From: Brevundimonas sp. UBA7534 | GTDB lineage: Bacteria; Pseudomonadota; Alphaproteobacteria; Caulobacterales; Caulobacteraceae | DNA: 12,741 nt | NCBI RefSeq assembly: GCF_002479325.1 | Contig: NZ_DLMO01000110.1 | Coordinates: 1-12,741, forward strand | Reading direction: 5' to 3' | Shown: positions 1-7,542 of the stretch, one piece after another | Layout: the number at the start of each line of letters is the position of its first letter | How positions within the stretch are numbered: position 1 is the stretch's first letter | Program-made: the position numbers and the translations under genes | Notes under the pieces: model-generated | Told to the model about the DNA's origin: nothing | What the model saw: the letters and a program-made list of their open reading frames with translations, nothing else | The model's database searches: none

Positions 1-318
1 ATGGCCGAGCGCGAGATCGCCGCCCTGCCGCCTTACGGCCGCTTGGCCGCGATCATCCTGTCCAGCGAGAACGCCGCAGCGGTGGACAGGGTCGCCGCCG
101 ATCTGGCCCAGGCCATCCCCAACGCTGAGCGGCTGGAGGTCTATGGTCCCGCCGACGCGCCCCTGGCCCTGGTGCGGGGGCGACGCCGCAAACGCCTGCT
201 GGTGCGGGCCGATCGCGACGTGGATGTCCAGGCCTTCCTGCGCGCCTGGCTGGGCCGCGTGAAGGTCCCCGGTTCGGTGCGTCTGACCGTCGACGTCGAC
301 CCCTATTCGTTCCTTTAG
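1..318 (+). CDS. priA: Primosomal protein N' (replication restart helicase PriA), C-terminal fragment
   Basis: This is the last 105 codons of PriA, the superfamily 2 DNA helicase that recognises stalled forks and reloads the replisome. The frame is open from the first base of the window. The opening ATG is probably an internal methionine, because the family normally has about 600 more residues upstream. Visible family features are the PPYGRLAA segment at fragment residues 10-17, the ALVRGRRRKRLLVRA strand region near 55-69, and the closing DVDPYSFL, which is the usual end of alphaproteobacterial PriA. The helicase motifs and zinc-binding cysteines lie outside the window. The TAG stop overlaps the stop of the convergent gene by 4 bp, so there is no intergenic terminator between them. 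Identification rests on recalled family patterns; the fragment is short but distinctive. Confidence 0.88.
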   Translation: MAEREIAALPPYGRLAAIILSSENAAAVDRVAADLAQAIPNAERLEVYGPADAPLALVRGRRRKRLLVRADRDVDVQAFLRAWLGRVKVPGSVRLTVDVDPYSFL

Positions 319-722
319 ACCGCCATCACCGTGCCCAGCAGCACGCGGGCGCCCTGGCGGCCCAGGGTGGCGTTCGCGGCGGCCTGAAGTTCGGCCGCCA
401 GTTGGTCGACGTTGGGCGCCATGCCGGGGCGAAGGCTGTTGGCGAAGCGCTGGGCCGCGGTGTTGAAGGCGGCGCGCAGGCGGGGCTGGGACTGTTGCGC
501 CCGCGTCCGCAGCGCGGCGTCCGGGACGTCCAGTCCGGTCTCGACCGACAGCACGCCGCGCCTCCCATTGGCGAACAGCAGGCTGGCGGTCACGACGGGA
601 AGGCGGAAATAGCTGTCGGACGACGCCGGCGCGCCCCCGGATGACGCCTTCGCAGCGGCGGGGGCCAGGGCGGCGGGGGGCAGGGCGACGGCGACGAGGC
701 CGATGAGGGCGCGACGATCCAT
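315..722 (-). CDS. Small exported FliL-like protein
   Basis: This 135-residue protein has an N-terminal export signal: MDRRALIGLV, a hydrophobic stretch to about residue 20, and a possible AKA cleavage site at 24-26. The paired arginines look Tat-like, but the full (S/T)RRxFLK motif is absent, so Sec export is equally possible. Residues 38-135 follow the pattern of the FliL C-terminal periplasmic domain: YFRLP, a strand with GRRGVLSVETGLDV, a P-RLRAAFNTA helix, an N-x(3)-L helix and a final hydrophobic strand. FliL associates with the flagellar stator, but it is normally membrane-anchored and longer, so this is a relative at most. It starts 35 bp after the chemoreceptor gene on the same strand, probably in one transcript; its ribosome site is weak. 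The FliL link is inferred from pattern; the reading frame and export signal are seen directly. Confidence 0.75.
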   Translation of the reverse strand: MDRRALIGLVAVALPPAALAPAAAKASSGGAPASSDSYFRLPVVTASLLFANGRRGVLSVETGLDVPDAALRTRAQQSQPRLRAAFNTAAQRFANSLRPGMAPNVDQLAAELQAAANATLGRQGARVLLGTVMAV

Positions 723-757
723 CCGCCGACCCTAGCGCGCCGCTGTTAAGAAACGCC

Positions 758-2230
758 TCATGCGGCCTGGACCCAGCCGGCCCGTGTCGCGGGCTTCAGC
801 CTGAAGGCGTCGACCTGGCGCGCCAGGGTCTCGGCCTCGCCGGCCAGCTGGCGGCTGGCGGCCGTTGCCTGCTCGGTCATGGCGGCGTTCTGCTGGGTGA
901 TCTCGTCCAGCTGACTCAGCGCCTGGCGGACTTCGGCCAGACGGTCGGCCTGCTGGCGGGCGGCGGCGGCCATCCCCCCGGCCAGGTCGTCCACGGCGGC
1001 GACGCGGCCGCCGATGCGGTCCAGGGATTCGCCCGCCCGCTGGACCAGGGCGACGCCACGGGCGACCTGTTCAGCGGAGGTGGCGATCAGGGTGCGGATT
1101 TCGCCCGAAGCCTCCGCCGAGCGCTGGGCCAGGGCGCGCACTTCCTGGGCCACCACAGCGAAGCCGCGACCGGCCTCGCCCGCGCGGGCGGCCTCGACCC
1201 CGGCGTTCAGCGCCAGAAGGTTGGTCTGGAAGGCGATCTCGTCGATCAGGGAGGTGAACCGGCCGATCTCGACCGAGGAATCGCGGATGGCGGCCATGGC
1301 CTCGGTGGTCTTGTGAACCACCTGGCCGCCGTCGGCGACATCTCGGCGCACCTCGGCCACGGCCTCGGCGGTGTCCTGGGCACCGCCCGCGGTTTGCGAC
1401 ACCGCCTCGGCGATCTCGTCGGCGGTGGCGGCGGTGCGTTCCAGCCCGGCCGCCTGGCGCTCGGTGCGGCTGGCCAAATCGTCGGAGGCGGCAGCCAACT
1501 CCTCGGAGCCGGTACGGACGGAGGCGACGCTGTCGGCTACGGCGCCGAAGGCGCGGCGCAGGCTGTCAGAGGCGGCGTTGAAGTCGTGCTGCAGCGCCCG
1601 GTACTCGGGTGGAAATTCCTGGTCGATGCGGGCCGTCAGGTCGCCGCCCGCCAAGGTCTTGAGCGCCTGGCCCAGTGCGGCGACCACCGCCTCCTGGCGC
1701 GCATCGGCCTCGGCCTTGGCGGCGGCGGCGCGATTCCGTTCGGCCTGGAGCGCGTCCAGGTAGGTGGAGATCGCCAGGTCCATGTCCAGCATCACCCGCT
1801 GGTTCAACTCGGCCAGACCTTCGGCCGTCTGACGATCGTGGGCCGCACCGGCGAAGCGCGGCCGGGGACGGCTGGCGACGGCGCGGATCAGCTCGGCCAT
1901 CACCACGCCGTATCCGCCGATGTACCATCGCGGCTCCAGCCCGATGCGGGCGTGGGTGCGACCGATGGCGGTGACGGCGTCGGCGTAGTCGGCGTCGATG
2001 CGGCCGGCGACGATGGCGTCCCAGTGGCCGACCTGGGCGGACTTGGCGCCCTGCACATGGGTCTCATCGCGGAAGAAGCGCCGGGTCTCGGGCGTTGCGC
2101 GCACCCGATCATAGAAGGCGTCCAGCGCCCGGGGCAGGGCCTCGCGGATCAAGGCGCCCAAGGCGGCGTAGGCGGGACCGCGCGCGGACAGGCCGGCGAA
2201 GGCGGCGCGCTGGTCAAGGGATTGGGTCAT
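758..2230 (-). CDS. Soluble globin-coupled methyl-accepting chemotaxis protein (HemAT-like oxygen sensor)
   Basis: This cytoplasmic chemoreceptor should sense oxygen through haem and signal to CheA/CheW. Residues about 10-160 form a protoglobin sensor domain containing THARIGLEPRWYIGGY; His93 is the expected proximal haem ligand. A helical linker (about 162-180) leads to a HAMP-like segment around LAGGDLTARI and EFPPEYRAL (about 182-230). The MCP signalling domain follows, with hairpin tip EIAFQTNLLALNAGVEAARA beginning at residue 331; a glycine stands where alanine is usual (NAGVEAA). There are no transmembrane segments. The C terminus is GWVQAA; a terminal Ala-Ala resembles ClpXP-type degrons, including that of Caulobacter McpA, but this is inference. 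I chose the ATG at 2230 (490 aa); an in-frame GTG at 2242 would add four residues and has no better ribosome site. The FliL-like gene follows 35 bp downstream. Confidence 0.93.
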   Translation of the reverse strand: MTQSLDQRAAFAGLSARGPAYAALGALIREALPRALDAFYDRVRATPETRRFFRDETHVQGAKSAQVGHWDAIVAGRIDADYADAVTAIGRTHARIGLEPRWYIGGYGVVMAELIRAVASRPRPRFAGAAHDRQTAEGLAELNQRVMLDMDLAISTYLDALQAERNRAAAAKAEADARQEAVVAALGQALKTLAGGDLTARIDQEFPPEYRALQHDFNAASDSLRRAFGAVADSVASVRTGSEELAAASDDLASRTERQAAGLERTAATADEIAEAVSQTAGGAQDTAEAVAEVRRDVADGGQVVHKTTEAMAAIRDSSVEIGRFTSLIDEIAFQTNLLALNAGVEAARAGEAGRGFAVVAQEVRALAQRSAEASGEIRTLIATSAEQVARGVALVQRAGESLDRIGGRVAAVDDLAGGMAAAARQQADRLAEVRQALSQLDEITQQNAAMTEQATAASRQLAGEAETLARQVDAFRLKPATRAGWVQAA

Positions 2231-2296
2231 GCGGACGCTCACTGAAATCGGCCGGACGCCCCCGTCACGGCGAATGCCCGCATAGAAGGAAGGATT

Positions 2297-2310
2297 TTAA
2301 GTACGGTTAA
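2297..2310. promoter_or_regulatory. Possible CtrA-like site, TTAA-N6-TTAA, upstream of the chemoreceptor gene
   Basis: Two TTAA boxes are separated by 6 bp; on the minus strand the site reads TTAACCGTACTTAA, with a TTAACC half-site facing the chemoreceptor gene. The Caulobacter CtrA consensus is TTAA-N7-TTAA, so spacing is one base short. It lies about 67 bp upstream of the chemoreceptor ATG, a plausible place for control of a motility gene. The boxes are seen directly; CtrA binding is inference. Confidence 0.3.
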
Positions 2311-2326
2311 GGTTGGGGCGGCATCG

Positions 2327-2344
2327 CATAAGGATATCCTTATG
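2327..2344. promoter_or_regulatory. Perfect 18-bp palindrome, candidate operator for ahcY (SahR-like)
   Basis: CATAAGGATATCCTTATG is a perfect palindrome with 9-base arms and no spacer, AT-rich within a GC-rich region. It ends 6 bp before the predicted -35 element of ahcY and 72 bp before its start codon. Its form suits a dimeric winged-helix repressor. The SahR group (ArsR family, responsive to S-adenosylhomocysteine) is known to control ahcY and methionine genes in Proteobacteria, and I recall its alphaproteobacterial sites having this ATAA..TAT..TTAT style. That assignment is inference; no sahR gene is in the window. Confidence 0.6.
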
Positions 2345-2350
2345 CCTTCG

Positions 2351-2379
2351 TTGCCCGACGGGCGGCGGCGGGCTATAGG
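2351..2379 (+). promoter_or_regulatory. Predicted housekeeping promoter of ahcY
   Basis: The -35 element is TTGCCCG (2351-2357) and the -10 element is GCTATAGG (2372-2379), separated by 14 bp. This fits the Caulobacter sigma-73 consensus (TTGACGS, N10-14, GCTANAWC) with mismatches in both boxes. Transcription would start near 2386, giving a leader of about 30 nt, too short for a riboswitch aptamer. Confidence 0.5.
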
Positions 2380-2416
2380 GCGGCCACACGAAGCTCGAAC
2401 GGCCGGGAGTCCAGCC

Positions 2417-3808
<1,392 letters not shown>

Positions 3809-3832
3809 GGCGCGTCGTCCGGAGCCGGTCTC

Positions 3833-5038
3833 GTGAGCCGGGCGTCGTTCGACGTCCTGGTGGTCGGGGCCGGCGCCGCCGGCATGATGTGCGCGATTGA
3901 GGCCGGCCGGCGCGGCCGCCGGGTTCTGGTGGTCGACCACGCGGCCCGGCCCGGCGAGAAGATCCGCATCTCGGGCGGCGGGCGCTGCAACTTCACCAAC
4001 CTGGGCTGCGGACCGGCGAATTTCCTGGGCGAGAATCCCCGGTTCGCGACCTCTGCCCTGCGGCGGTTCACCCAGCACGACTTCGTCAAGCGCGTCGATG
4101 GGGCTGGGATCGCCTGGCACGAGAAGACGCTGGGTCAGCTGTTCTGCGACCACAGCGCCAAGCAGGTCGTGGCCATGCTGACCGACGACATGGCCGAGGC
4201 GGCGGTCGATCTGCGGATGAAGACCAGTGTGGATCGGCTGTCGCGATCCGGCGACGGCTGGTCGGTCGGCCTGTCCGACGGGTCCGAGATCGCGGCCGCG
4301 TCGCTGATTGTGGCCACCGGCGGCAAGTCCATCCCCAAGATGGGCGCGACCGGCTGGGCCTATGAGGTCGCGCGCCGGTTCGACATCCGCGTCACCGAGA
4401 CCCGGCCGGCCCTGGTTCCCCTGACCTTCGAGGCGGGCCTGCTGGAGACCTTGGCGCCCCTGGCCGGGGTGTCCGTGGACGCCCGGGTCGCCTCCGCGCC
4501 GACCGATAAGTGGCGCAAGGCCCGCTTCGACGAGGCGATGCTGTTCACCCACCGGGGTCTCAGCGGACCGGCCATCCTCCAGATCAGCTCCTACTGGCGC
4601 GAGGGCGAGGCCGTCGTCGCGTCGATGGCGCCGGGTCTGGACGTGTTCGCGGCGCTGAAGGCCGCGCGGACCGAGAATGGCCGCCAGGCGGTGCACACGG
4701 CGCTGGCCCACATCGTGCCGCGTCGATTGGCCGAATACGTCTGCGCGCGCGAGGGCGTGTCGGGAAATCTCGCCGACATCTCGGACAAGGTGCTGCAGCG
4801 GCTGGACCAGGCGATCAACGCCTGGAGCGTCAAGCCCGTGGGGTCGGAAGGGTATCGCACCGCGGAGGTGACCTTGGGCGGGATCGACACCGCCGCCCTG
4901 GACCAGCAGACGATGCAGGCCAGGGCCGTTTCGGGCCTCTTCTTCATCGGCGAGGCGGTCGATGTGACCGGCTGGCTGGGCGGCTACAATTTCCAATGGG
5001 CCTGGTCGTCGGGCTGGGCCGCCGGCCAGGTCTGCTGA
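3833..5038 (+). CDS. HI0933/YhiN-family FAD-dependent oxidoreductase
   Basis: This is a 401-residue two-dinucleotide-binding-domain flavoprotein of the HI0933/YhiN (BaiN-like, 'aminoacetone oxidase family') group. The Rossmann FAD motif VVGAGAAGMM occupies residues 10-19. The family hallmark GEKIRISGGGRCNFTN is at 41-56, HEKTLGQLFCDHSAKQVV at about 96-113, IVATGGKSIPKMGATG from 159, and the closing GEAVDVTGWLGGYNFQWAWS at 373-392. The substrate of most members is unknown; I do not assign one. It starts with GTG, preceded by GGAG (3821-3824) at eight bases, 24 bp after ahcY, so co-transcription is likely, though ahcY pairing is not a general feature of the family. Family assignment is firm; physiological role is open. 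Confidence 0.92.
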   Translation: MSRASFDVLVVGAGAAGMMCAIEAGRRGRRVLVVDHAARPGEKIRISGGGRCNFTNLGCGPANFLGENPRFATSALRRFTQHDFVKRVDGAGIAWHEKTLGQLFCDHSAKQVVAMLTDDMAEAAVDLRMKTSVDRLSRSGDGWSVGLSDGSEIAAASLIVATGGKSIPKMGATGWAYEVARRFDIRVTETRPALVPLTFEAGLLETLAPLAGVSVDARVASAPTDKWRKARFDEAMLFTHRGLSGPAILQISSYWREGEAVVASMAPGLDVFAALKAARTENGRQAVHTALAHIVPRRLAEYVCAREGVSGNLADISDKVLQRLDQAINAWSVKPVGSEGYRTAEVTLGGIDTAALDQQTMQARAVSGLFFIGEAVDVTGWLGGYNFQWAWSSGWAAGQVC

Positions 5039-5287
5039 CCCCTTGCCTCGACCAAGGTCCTGTGGCGCCGCGACGCATGGCGGGCGGGGCGGCGGGCGCC
5101 TAGCTTGGAGATGCGGGACGGGCCCCTCTGGCGCCGTTGCCGATCCGGGACCTCCTTCCCTCTCTCGGACGGGTGCGGCGTGATGTCGGACCGCTCGGGA
5201 GCGCCGCGCGCGGTTGGGTCTCAGCGCCCTGCCTTCCCCTAAGGACCGCGCCGGCGCCCCGATCCCTTTCGACGTCGAGGACGCCCG

Positions 5288-5614
5288 ATGCCGCTTCTGA
5301 TGTGCCCCAACGACAACGCCGCCATGCAGACCCTGGAGCGCGGCGGCGTGCAGTTCGACATGTGCCCGACCTGCCGGGGCGTCTGGCTGGATCGCGGCGA
5401 GCTGGAAAAGCTGATGGCTTCGGCGACCGAGGAAGGCCGCGCCTCCGCGCCGGCGGCCCAACCCTACGCCCCGCCCGTCCAGCCTCAGACCTCGCCTTGG
5501 GGCGGCGATCAGCCCTACCGAGACGACCGGCGCTACAAGGACGACCGTTATCGGGACGACGGCTATCGCTACAAGAAAAAGAAGCGCGACAGCATCTTCG
5601 ACATCTTCGACTGA
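5288..5614 (+). CDS. zf-TFIIB domain zinc-ribbon protein with charged C-terminal tail
   Basis: This 108-residue protein has an N-terminal zf-TFIIB-type zinc ribbon: MCPND (Cys6, Asp9), then MCPTCRGVWLDRGELEKL with Cys26 and Cys29. The first knuckle is CPxD rather than CPxC, a variant I associate with many proteobacterial members, so metal binding with Asp as the fourth ligand is plausible but unproved. Residues 46-75 are a Pro/Ala/Gln-rich linker. Residues 76-108 are dominated by Arg, Asp, Tyr and Lys, with repeated YRDD/YKDD units, a KKKKR cluster and an end IFDIFD. The start is supported by GAGG at 5277-5280, seven bases before ATG. I saw only a weak promoter candidate in the 249 bp upstream. 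It converges with the next gene at 8 bp. Function of the family is unknown; nucleic-acid or protein binding is a guess. Confidence 0.9.
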   Translation: MPLLMCPNDNAAMQTLERGGVQFDMCPTCRGVWLDRGELEKLMASATEEGRASAPAAQPYAPPVQPQTSPWGGDQPYRDDRRYKDDRYRDDGYRYKKKKRDSIFDIFD

Positions 5615-5626
5615 CGCCCTCGTCAG
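5611..5626. terminator. Stem-loop covering both convergent stop codons
   Basis: CTGACG-CCCT-CGTCAG forms a perfect 6-bp stem with a 4-base loop. The TGA stops of the zinc-ribbon gene (+) and of the unknown minus-strand gene each lie in one arm. There is no T-run, so bidirectional termination is possible but unproved. Confidence 0.4.
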
Positions 5627-7341
5627 GCGGCGACGCCGGCGGACTGCATCAGGCCGCGCAGGGCCGCGACCTGCTCGGGCGCGTCGTCCAGGGCGGCGCG
5701 TGTAGCGGGGGCGCGAAGAAGCCGGCCGGCCTCGGCCTTGGCGCGATCGGCCGCGGGACCCATCGGGGCGGCCTCGCCCACGGCGAGCCGCAGCAGGGCG
5801 GTCAGCTTCTGAACCGGCCCGACGGCGGCGCGTGCGATCTGGGCGGTCAAGCCGACATCGGCCTCCAGTGCGCCGCCGACGACGCCGATGGCTTCATGAA
5901 TCTGACGCTGCTCCAACTCGCCCAGTTGGGCCGCCTTCACCGAACGTTGCAACCGCGCCAGGACCGCCAGCTTCTGCGACGGGCTGGCGCCGCCCGGCGT
6001 CGCCTGGCGCATTTCGGTCTCGAACCGCAGGGACGTCACGCAGGCCTCCAGCCAGCGCGCGGCCGCCCGCTTGTTGGCGCCGCCGGTGACATTCTCGCAC
6101 AGCCGGGTCAGATGTTCGGCCTCCGCCAGGACGGTGGGACAGTCCTTGACGTAGGCGGCCACGAAGTCGGCCGTGACCAAGGCCTTGGAGCGCTCGACAA
6201 AGGCGGTCTGCACCTCGTCCAGCGACAGCAGCCGGGTCGAAGCGGCCGTCAGGGTCATGGCCAGCACGCGCAGGATGTCGATCTCACCTTCCGGATCGTT
6301 GGGCCGCAGCCGGCGCGAACTGGACAGTTCGCGCAGCACCATCCGCGCCAGGGTCGCCGCCAGCAGCGGGAATTCGCCCGCCGACAGCCGCTGTCCCAGC
6401 CGTGCGGCCGGTCCTTCGATGGTCGGCGTCATCAGCGCCATGCGCGGGTCGCGCGACAGCAGGGCGTCGACCTCTCGCGGCGCCACCATGCGAACCACGG
6501 CCGCCAGATTGGCCCCCTGGTCCAGCGCCGGTCCCAGAATCTCCGAAAGATTGGCGCGCACGGCCAGCATCTCGGCGGCGATCTGTTCAACCGCAACCAC
6601 GACCAAGGCGCGCGGCGGCCCGTCCGGCGGGGCGGCCTCGATCAGGTCCATCAACCGGTCCAGTCTTTCCCTGGCGCCCCTGCAGGCCCTGAGATGACCG
6701 GCGACCGCTCCGCCCATGACGAAGGCCCGATCCGGCGCGCCGCCCAGCCGATGCGCCAGGTCGGCGACCGAACGCTCCGCCAGGTCGGGAAAGAGCCCCG
6801 CGCGTCCCGCCTTCAGAAGCTGGGCGATCGTCTGCTCCGAGAGCTTCTGATAGTGGCGCATCATGCCGTGCAGGTCCTGGCCCGTGGCCTGGCTCTCGGG
6901 CACGGCGACCTTCTGAATGGCGTGCTGAAGCTCCACGCCTGACGCCTCCAACCGCTCGGCCAGATCAGGGCGATGCAGCAGTTCGAAGGCGGTGACGCCC
7001 TGCCGGCGCAACCACTCGTCCAGGACGCGGCCGATCAGGCCGCGCGCATGGGGAGCGTAAAGCTCGGCCGGACTGCCGCAGGCCGGTCGCGGCGTGGACT
7101 CGGCGACCTTCTTCTTCTTCGGCTCGGGCGCGCCAAGCTCCAGAATGGTCAGGCTGCTGAACTCCATCGTGTCCGGGTCCATCGTCTCCTTGCAGACCCG
7201 CACCGCGGCGGCCAGCCGGTCGGCCATCTGGTCCTCGGCCGTCTCTATGGCGTGCTTGCGGTTCTCGGTGGCGATCAGCAGCGACCAGGCCGAGGGCGCG
7301 GTCTTGCGGACATAGACTTCGTAATGGATGGGGCCGGCCAT
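5623..7341 (-). CDS. Conserved-looking protein of unknown function, 572 aa, divergent from chvI
   Basis: I do not recognise this protein. Residues 4-72 look like a compact alpha/beta unit, beginning IHYEVYVRKTAPSAWSLLIA and ending FSSLTILELG. A lysine-rich linker (PEPKKKKVAES, about 73-82) leads to roughly 480 residues that read as almost entirely alpha-helical, with many Leu/Ala heptad-like stretches, like a helical-repeat scaffold. There is no signal peptide, transmembrane segment or evident catalytic motif, so it is probably cytoplasmic. The start is uncertain: the ATG at 7341 has a GGGA just upstream, while an in-frame GTG at 7359 (578 aa) has no ribosome site. Composition matches its neighbours, giving no sign of transfer. 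It shares a 201-bp divergent control region with chvI and converges with the zinc-ribbon gene, which is the only functional hint. Confidence 0.85.
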   Translation of the reverse strand: MAGPIHYEVYVRKTAPSAWSLLIATENRKHAIETAEDQMADRLAAAVRVCKETMDPDTMEFSSLTILELGAPEPKKKKVAESTPRPACGSPAELYAPHARGLIGRVLDEWLRRQGVTAFELLHRPDLAERLEASGVELQHAIQKVAVPESQATGQDLHGMMRHYQKLSEQTIAQLLKAGRAGLFPDLAERSVADLAHRLGGAPDRAFVMGGAVAGHLRACRGARERLDRLMDLIEAAPPDGPPRALVVVAVEQIAAEMLAVRANLSEILGPALDQGANLAAVVRMVAPREVDALLSRDPRMALMTPTIEGPAARLGQRLSAGEFPLLAATLARMVLRELSSSRRLRPNDPEGEIDILRVLAMTLTAASTRLLSLDEVQTAFVERSKALVTADFVAAYVKDCPTVLAEAEHLTRLCENVTGGANKRAAARWLEACVTSLRFETEMRQATPGGASPSQKLAVLARLQRSVKAAQLGELEQRQIHEAIGVVGGALEADVGLTAQIARAAVGPVQKLTALLRLAVGEAAPMGPAADRAKAEAGRLLRAPATRAALDDAPEQVAALRGLMQSAGVAA

Positions 7342-7455
7342 GATCCCAGACTGCGTCACAAGGCTTTAAGGCGAGGTTTGCGGGCGGGAAATGCGGCGGT
7401 CCGTCGGTCGAAGGCGGCTTATGCGTTGAAAACCACCGGCTGGCGGCCCATCTGA

Positions 7456-7479
7456 GATCGCCCTAATGTCAACGCGATC
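7456..7479. repeat. Inverted repeat GATCGC-N12-GCGATC in the chvI control region
   Basis: Perfect 6-base arms are separated by 12 bp, centred about 75 bp upstream of the chvI start and 125 bp from the divergent gene. The spacer contains CTAATGTCA. It could be an operator for either promoter; short arms mean chance is a real alternative. I found no convincing -35/-10 pair in this 201-bp region. Confidence 0.25.
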
Positions 7480-7529
7480 GAACGGTTACGCTTGTCGTGC
7501 GTTCTCGCTCGCGGGAACGGGAAAGTTCA

Positions 7530-7533
7530 GGAG
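7530..7533 (+). promoter_or_regulatory. Ribosome binding site deciding the TTG start of chvI
   Basis: GGAG (within CAGGAGA) lies nine bases before TTG at 7543. It favours that codon over the upstream in-frame TTG at 7492, which would add 17 non-family residues and has no comparable site. Confidence 0.7.
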
Positions 7534-7542
7534 ATAAGGCCC

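Noticed and set aside
2380..2416. SAH riboswitch upstream of ahcY
   Set aside because: The leader from the predicted promoter is only about 30 nt and I see no pseudoknot-like aptamer; a protein operator is the better explanation.
5041..5057. Hairpin CCTTG-N7-CAAGG just after the flavoprotein gene as a terminator
   Set aside because: A 5-bp stem with no T-run is too weak to call.
5137..6942. 601-codon plus-strand open frame over the zinc-ribbon gene and the unknown minus-strand gene
   Set aside because: The product is Gly/Arg/Gln-rich with no domain pattern, and it conflicts with two better-supported genes.
7342..7492. Upstream TTG at 7492 as the chvI start and GTG at 7359 as the start of the unknown gene
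   Set aside because: Both give extra residues without ribosome sites; the downstream starts at 7543 and 7341 are better supported.
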